Shown piece after piece: positions 59,722 to 64,000 of a stretch of 64,000 nucleotides of DNA. This DNA comes from Streptomyces griseochromogenes (GTDB lineage: Bacteria > Actinomycetota > Actinomycetes > Streptomycetales > Streptomycetaceae). Made by a program: the position numbers and the translations under genes. Every line of letters begins with the position of its first letter. The first letter of the stretch is position 1. The DNA is taken from contig NZ_CP016279.1 in NCBI RefSeq assembly GCF_001542625.1, forward strand, positions 8,866,001 to 8,930,000, given 5' to 3'. A model generated the notes under the pieces. It saw nothing but the letters and a program-made list of their open reading frames with translations, ran no database searches and had not been told where the DNA came from.

Positions 59722-61098
59722 TTGGCGACCGCCACAGCCGTCACCCCGCTTCCGAAGACCCCGCGGGCCGCCGAGGCCCCGGCCGGTGTCACCGTCACCG
59801 ATCCCGCGCTCGTCCGGCGCGCCGTGAAGGCGGCCGCGCTGGGCAACGCCATGGAGTGGTTCGACTTCGGTGTCTACAGCTACATCGCCGTCACCCTGGG
59901 CAAGGTCTTCTTCCCCTCCGGCAACCCGACCGCGCAGCTGCTGTCCACGTTCGGCGCCTTCGCCGCGGCCTTCCTGGTGCGCCCCCTCGGCGGCACGGTC
60001 TTCGGCCCGCTGGGCGACCGCGTGGGCCGGCAGAAGATCCTCGCCCTCACCATGATCATGATGGCGGCGGGCACCTTCGCGATCGGTCTGATCCCGTCCT
60101 ACGCGTCGATCGGCGTCGGAGCGCCGCTGCTGCTCCTGGCCGCCCGCCTGGTGCAGGGCTTCTCCACCGGCGGCGAGTACGCGGGCGCCTCGACGTTCAT
60201 CGCCGAGTACGCGCCGGACAAGCGGCGCGGCTTCTTCGGAAGCTGGCTGGAGTTCGGCACGCTGGCCGGCTACATCGGCGGCGCGGGCCTCGTGACGGTG
60301 ATGACGGCCGTGCTGTCGTCCGACGACCTGCTCTCCTGGGGCTGGCGGATCCCGTTCCTGATCGCCGGCCCGATGGGCATCATCGGCCTCTACCTGCGGA
60401 TGCGTCTGGAGGAGACCCCGGCGTTCGCGGCCGAGGCGGAAAAGGCGGAGGCGGCCCGGGCGAAGGTGCCGCTGCGCGAGATGGTGGCGGGGCAGTGGAA
60501 GGCCCTGCTCCTCTGCATGGGCCTGGTGCTGGTCTTCAACGTCACCGACTACATGCTGCTGTCGTACATGCCGAGCTATCTGACGAGTGAGCTGAAGTAC
60601 GACGAGACGCACGGGCTGCTGGTCGTGCTCGGTGTGATGGCGCTGATGATGATCGTGCAGCCGTTCGCGGGTGCGCTGACCGACCGGGTCGGGCGCCGTC
60701 CGGTGATCGCCGCGGGCTGCGCGGGGTTCCTGTTCCTGTCCGTACCGGCGCTGCTGCTGATCCGGAACGGCAGTCTGGTGGCGGTGGCGCTCGGCATGGG
60801 GGCGCTGGGGCTGCTCCTGGTCTGCTTCACGGCGGCCATGCCGGCCGCGCTGCCCGCTCTCTTCCCGACCCGGGTCCGCTACGGCTCCCTGTCGATCGGG
60901 TTCAACGTGTCGGTGTCGCTGTTCGGCGGGACGACTCCGCTGGTGGTGACGGCGCTGATCGGGGTGACCGGGAACATGATGATGCCCGCCTATTACATGA
61001 TGGCCGCGGCTGTCGTGGGTGGGTTCGCGGTGTGGCGGATGAGTGAGTCGGCGGGACGGCCGTTGCCGGGTTCGGCGCCGGCGGTGGAGAAGCGGTAG
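59722..61098 (+). CDS. MFS symporter, ProP-like (metabolite:H+ symporter)
   Basis: This 458-residue 12-helix major facilitator of the MHS family has the helix-1 motif ALGNAMEWFDFGVYSY, the loop motif RPLGGTVFGPLGDRVGRQK and STGGEYAGASTFIAEYAPDKRRG. Relatives import proline/betaine, citrate or other carboxylates with protons; the substrate is not decidable. The start is a TTG at 59722, preceded by AGGTAGG. The spacer 59352-59721 contains no gene or structure I can support. Confidence 0.84.
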   Translation: MATATAVTPLPKTPRAAEAPAGVTVTDPALVRRAVKAAALGNAMEWFDFGVYSYIAVTLGKVFFPSGNPTAQLLSTFGAFAAAFLVRPLGGTVFGPLGDRVGRQKILALTMIMMAAGTFAIGLIPSYASIGVGAPLLLLAARLVQGFSTGGEYAGASTFIAEYAPDKRRGFFGSWLEFGTLAGYIGGAGLVTVMTAVLSSDDLLSWGWRIPFLIAGPMGIIGLYLRMRLEETPAFAAEAEKAEAARAKVPLREMVAGQWKALLLCMGLVLVFNVTDYMLLSYMPSYLTSELKYDETHGLLVVLGVMALMMIVQPFAGALTDRVGRRPVIAAGCAGFLFLSVPALLLIRNGSLVAVALGMGALGLLLVCFTAAMPAALPALFPTRVRYGSLSIGFNVSVSLFGGTTPLVVTALIGVTGNMMMPAYYMMAAAVVGGFAVWRMSESAGRPLPGSAPAVEKR

Positions 61099-61145
61099 CG
61101 GTACGGCGCCGTGGGTCTGCGGGCCGTCCCCGGACCGCCTGCGCC

Positions 61146-61186
61146 GTGGCCGGTCGCGCAGTTCCCCGCGCCCCTTCGGGGCGCTT
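61146..61186 (+). repeat. Streptomyces interspersed GC-rich repeat with terminator-like hairpin
   Basis: GTGGCCGGTCGCGCAGTTCC (61146-61165) followed by the hairpin GCGCCCC-TTC-GGGGCGC (61168-61184). This is the fullest copy in the window of an element also found at 45574 and 21311. Placed 48 bp after the MFS stop, it may double as a terminator. Confidence 0.72.
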
Positions 61187-61230
61187 GGCCCCACCGGAAC
61201 CGTTCCCGCATCCGTGCCGTCTGTAGCCCC

Positions 61231-62349
61231 GTGAAACGCGCCCGCATACTCGCAGTCGTCCTCGCCCTGTTCGGCATTCAGCTCGGCTGGCTGATCGCGC
61301 CGGCCTACGCCTGCGGCTGCGGCGCCATGATCCCGGACGCCGCGCAGCAGATCTCCGTGGCGAGCGAGCAGTCCGTGCTGCGCTGGGACGGCCGCCAGGA
61401 ACAGATCGTGATGCGGCTGACGGTCGACGGAGACGCCCGGCACGCGGCCTGGATCATGCCGGTGCCGCACCGGGCCACCGTCCGCCTCGGCGACCCGGCC
61501 CTGTTCGACCAGCTCGGTAAGGCCATCGCCCCGGTGTTCCGCACCCGGTACCACTTCTGGCCGCAGAACGGGGACTGGCCCTTCGAAAGGCACGACGAGG
61601 TCGGCGACGCCGCACCCCCGGCGGCCGGCGGCGTCGGCGTGGTCGGCCGGCAGCGGCTCGGCCCGTTCGACGTGGCCCGGCTGACCGCGACCGATCCGGG
61701 CGCACTGGACACCTGGCTGCACGGCCACGGCTTCGCCCTCCCGGCCAGGCTGAAGACCGCCCTGCAGCCGTACGTCGACCGCCGCTGGGAGTACGTGGCC
61801 GTCCGGCTGGCTCCCGAGAACGCGCAGACCACACTGCACGGCGCCCTCGACCCGATCCACCTCACCTTCGCCAATGACCGGCCGGTCTACCCGATGCGGC
61901 TGTCCCGTCTGGCCCGCACACCCCAGTCCCTCGGTCTGTACGTGCTCGCCGCGCACCGTATGCGGACGCGCACGACGATCGGCGGAACGGATCCCCAGGT
62001 GGTGTTCGCCGGGCGGCTCGGCAAGCAGGCCGGCGCGCTCGGCAGGCTCGCCACGGGCACGCCGTATCTCACGGCCCTGACCCAGCAGTTCCCGGAACCG
62101 GCCCGGATCTCCGGCGACCACGAGCTGCTGCGCGCCGCCGCCGACACACCGGTCCAGCACGTGATCTACGACGACCTGCTGCGCGAGGTGGCCGGGATCC
62201 CGGCCTGGCTGCTGACCGTCGGTGGCGGCCTGCTGCTGGTCGTCACGGCCGGGGCGCTGGTCGCCGTACGACACTCCCGGCGGCCGGTGATCCCGCCGCC
62301 GCCCGTACAGGCCCCGCCGCCGCTGCCCCCGTCCACGCCGATCGGCTGA
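61231..62349 (+). CDS. DUF2330 membrane-anchored secreted protein
   Basis: This 372-residue protein has a signal peptide (ILAVVLALFGIQLGWLIAPAYA) and, right at the mature N-terminus, ACGCGAMIPD, the DUF2330 hallmark. The domain continues through LRWDGRQEQIVMRL and AAWIMPVPHRATV. A C-terminal membrane helix (GIPAWLLTVGGGLLLVVTAGALVAV) and a Pro-rich tail end it. The function of the family is unknown. The GTG at 61231 is the start. Confidence 0.84.
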   Translation: MKRARILAVVLALFGIQLGWLIAPAYACGCGAMIPDAAQQISVASEQSVLRWDGRQEQIVMRLTVDGDARHAAWIMPVPHRATVRLGDPALFDQLGKAIAPVFRTRYHFWPQNGDWPFERHDEVGDAAPPAAGGVGVVGRQRLGPFDVARLTATDPGALDTWLHGHGFALPARLKTALQPYVDRRWEYVAVRLAPENAQTTLHGALDPIHLTFANDRPVYPMRLSRLARTPQSLGLYVLAAHRMRTRTTIGGTDPQVVFAGRLGKQAGALGRLATGTPYLTALTQQFPEPARISGDHELLRAAADTPVQHVIYDDLLREVAGIPAWLLTVGGGLLLVVTAGALVAVRHSRRPVIPPPPVQAPPPLPPSTPIG

Positions 62350-62422
62350 GACCATTCAAGGGGCAGCCTCAAAGAGCCTCGGGAAGAGACTTGAGCGGAC
62401 ACTCGGGAAAGGCAGCAGGCGC

Positions 62423-63094
62423 ATGAGCGGGTCGCAGGTCTGGGACGACGTCGACTTCTACTTCAGCAGCCACCTCACTCCGGACGACGAAGTGCTTCAG
62501 GCGGCCCTGCGCGACAGTGAGGCCGCCGGGCTGCCGCACATCGCCGTCACGGCCACCCAGGGCAAGTTCCTGCAGATGCTCGCCGAGATCCAGGGGGCCA
62601 GGCACATCCTGGAGATCGGCACACTCGGCGGGTACAGCACGATCTGGCTGGGCCGCGCCCTGCCCGCCGACGGCAGACTGATCTCGCTGGAGTACGACGC
62701 CAAGCACGCCGACGTGGCCACCCGCAACATCGCCCGGGCGGGCCTGGAGACGATCGTGGAGGTGCGGGTGGGCCCGGCCCTGGAGTCGCTGCCCAAGCTC
62801 GCCGACGAGAACCCGGCCCCCTTCGACCTGGTCTTCATCGACGCCGACAAGGCCAACAACCCGCACTATGTGGAGTGGGCGCTCAGGCTCACCCGGGCGG
62901 GCAGCCTCATCGTCCTGGACAACGTGGTGCGCGGCGGCCGGGTCGTCGACGCCGAAAGCGCCGACCCCGACATCGTCGGCATCCGCTCCGCCATCGAACT
63001 GATCGCCGCTCATCCGAGGCTGAGCGGCACGGCACTCCAGACGGTGGGCAGCAAGGGGTACGACGGCCTCGCGCTGGCCCGCGTGCTGGGCTGA
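62423..63094 (+). CDS. Class I O-methyltransferase (CCoAOMT-like)
   Basis: This 223-residue metal-dependent O-methyltransferase has the SAM motif ILEIGTLGGYSTIWLGRAL, an acidic LEYDAKHADVATRN and the metal ligands in DLVFIDADKANNPHYVEW and LDNVVRGGRV. Relatives methylate catechol-type hydroxyls. The length and motifs are complete. It follows DUF2330 by about 70 bp. The substrate is unknown. Confidence 0.88.
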   Translation: MSGSQVWDDVDFYFSSHLTPDDEVLQAALRDSEAAGLPHIAVTATQGKFLQMLAEIQGARHILEIGTLGGYSTIWLGRALPADGRLISLEYDAKHADVATRNIARAGLETIVEVRVGPALESLPKLADENPAPFDLVFIDADKANNPHYVEWALRLTRAGSLIVLDNVVRGGRVVDAESADPDIVGIRSAIELIAAHPRLSGTALQTVGSKGYDGLALARVLG

Positions 63095-63112
63095 GCGCCC
63101 TGCCCGGGGGGC

Positions 63113-63505
63113 TCAAACCTCGTGGAAGAAGCCCACGTTGACGCTGCGCGGGGCGCTGCGGTCCTGGACGACGACCTCGCCCGAGCCGCCGCGCGGCAGC
63201 GCCACCGAGCCGCCGTAGGTCACGGTCTGCGCGTACTCGCCGACGATCAGCCGCACTTCGGCGGACGGCTCGGCCTGCGAGCCGCGCAGCCAGGTCAGCT
63301 GCCAGCCGCCCTCGGGGCCGCACAGGAACTCCAGGTGCACCCGGGAGACGAACAGCCAGTCCTCGGGTGTGACCAGCCGGCACACGGCCGCGTCCCGGCC
63401 CACGCGCAGCACGGCGCCCGGCTCGCTGGGCGCGTCGGCCATCGTCATGCCGGCCGTGGCGCCCGCGTCGGCCCCGGAGACGGTGGCCATGGTCAGTTCG
63501 AGCAC
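63113..63505 (-). CDS. FHA-domain-like protein
   Basis: This 130-residue protein is essentially a single forkhead-associated domain: VLRVGRDAAVCRLVTPEDWLFVSRVHLEF gives the GR and SRxH phosphothreonine-binding signatures. Beta strands follow to a C-terminal SVNVGFFHEV. It would read Ser/Thr-kinase signals. The start is a GTG at 63505 (reading VLELTMATV); an ATG at 63490 is possible. It is convergent with the O-methyltransferase. Confidence 0.75.
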   Translation of the reverse strand: MLELTMATVSGADAGATAGMTMADAPSEPGAVLRVGRDAAVCRLVTPEDWLFVSRVHLEFLCGPEGGWQLTWLRGSQAEPSAEVRLIVGEYAQTVTYGGSVALPRGGSGEVVVQDRSAPRSVNVGFFHEV

Positions 63506-63639
63506 GTACGTTTCCCCCTGCAGCGTCTACGACGTCCGGGACGTCCTCGAGCGGAACGTCCTTGTGCGGCACGCCGGTTTGCCGCACCGCCGCCGAATGA
63601 TAAAACGCCCGGCCGGGCCGCGTCCGGCACAATGGGTTC

Positions 63640-64000
63640 ATGACCGAGCGAAAGCCACCGGGCCTCCCGTTCGAGTCCTGGGTCGACCATCAGATCCGTG
63701 ACGCGCAGCGGCGAGGTGAGTTCGACCGGCTGCCGGGCGCGGGCGAGCCGCTGCCCGAGGGGATCGACTCCACCTATGACGAACTGTGGTGGATCAAGCG
63801 GAAGATGGCCCGCGAGGGACTGTCGGTGCTGCCGCCGGCACTGGCGCTGCGCAAGGAGGCCGAGGACGCGCTCGCGGCGGCTCGTACGGCGCCCTCGGAG
63901 CGGATCGTCCGGAAGATCATCACCGAGATCAACGTGAAGATCCGCGACATGATGTTCAAGCCGCCGCCCGGCCCGCCGCTGGGCAAGAAGCCGTACGACG
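63640..64000 (+). CDS. DUF1992 (DnaJ-homologue-like) protein, 3' end outside window
   Basis: The first 120 codons of a gene that runs off the window. The N-terminus MTERKPPGLPFESWVDHQIRD, the QRRGEFDRLPGAGEPL motif and DELWWIKRKMAREGL are the DUF1992 signature. The frame stays open to the last base. The family is named for similarity to human DNAJC28, but its bacterial role is unknown. Confidence 0.85.
   Translation, partial: MTERKPPGLPFESWVDHQIRDAQRRGEFDRLPGAGEPLPEGIDSTYDELWWIKRKMAREGLSVLPPALALRKEAEDALAAARTAPSERIVRKIITEINVKIRDMMFKPPPGPPLGKKPYD

Noticed and set aside
57247..62355. A 1702-codon open frame on the minus strand
   Set aside because: It is an antisense and out-of-frame shadow of the GT87-PAP2, MFS and DUF2330 genes in GC-rich DNA. 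It has low-complexity Arg/Gly/His composition and no domain signature.

Overview
The window is high-GC actinobacterial chromosome, almost certainly Streptomyces. The evidence is third-position G/C bias, frequent GTG starts and rare TTG/CTG starts, GTGA/ATGA-overlapping operons, SigE- and LuxR-type regulators, a secreted GH54 enzyme, MAB_1171c-type membrane proteins and the interspersed GCGCAGTTCCCCGCGC repeat. No rRNA, tRNA, CRISPR array, IS element or phage gene was seen. All family calls come from reading the translated sequence; no database search was run.

Layout. Positions 1-8200 hold housekeeping genes: RNB nuclease, YaaA, KDPG aldolase, the nif3 / zinc-ribbon / RNase H-phosphatase operon and a 52-residue orphan peptide. 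Positions 8200-11143 are a minus-strand MaoC, alcohol dehydrogenase and SDR operon. Positions 11485-15152 hold a DesK/DesR-like two-component pair split by a GH54 arabinofuranosidase. Positions 15166-21262 hold a SigE-family sigma operon, two drug-type MFS pumps and a lipid-transfer thiolase. Positions 21452-27733 hold a methyltransferase, an amidase, a Rv3520c-like F420 enzyme and part of a glycosyltransferase/methyltransferase/alpha-alpha-barrel operon, which ends at 29127. Positions 29349-33737 hold a KstR-like TetR regulator, aldehyde dehydrogenase plus ferredoxin, and an MBL hydrolase. Positions 34011-42687 hold an unusual accessory cluster. Positions 43420-49308 hold a cobalamin-riboswitch-controlled ECF transporter operon. 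Positions 52219-54854 hold a divergent CYP125-like P450 and FadA5-like thiolase. Positions 54838-57314 form a patch of gene remnants and small genes. Positions 57315-64000 hold membrane, transport, methyltransferase, FHA and DUF1992 genes.

Two themes tie the window together. First, a dispersed steroid/cholesterol side-chain catabolism regulon: genes resembling hsd4A, hsd4B, an Ltp, Rv3520c, kstR, cyp125 and fadA5. Five sites match or nearly match the KstR motif TNNAACNNGTTNNA. A second palindrome, CTGACGN5TCAG, lies in front of six of the catabolic transcription units, and its regulator is unknown to me.

Second, the 34-42.7 kb cluster. It has two paralogous XRE-type regulators, an ImmA/IrrE-like HELWH protein, two MAB_1171c membrane proteins, an FAD oxidoreductase, an SbnB/ornithine-cyclodeaminase-like enzyme carrying a TTA codon, and a degenerate ATP-grasp protein. 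The last two genes are preceded by near-identical promoter-operators (CTGC-N8-GCAG, 6 bp, TTGACA). This looks like a regulated small-molecule or signalling system that I cannot match to a described one.
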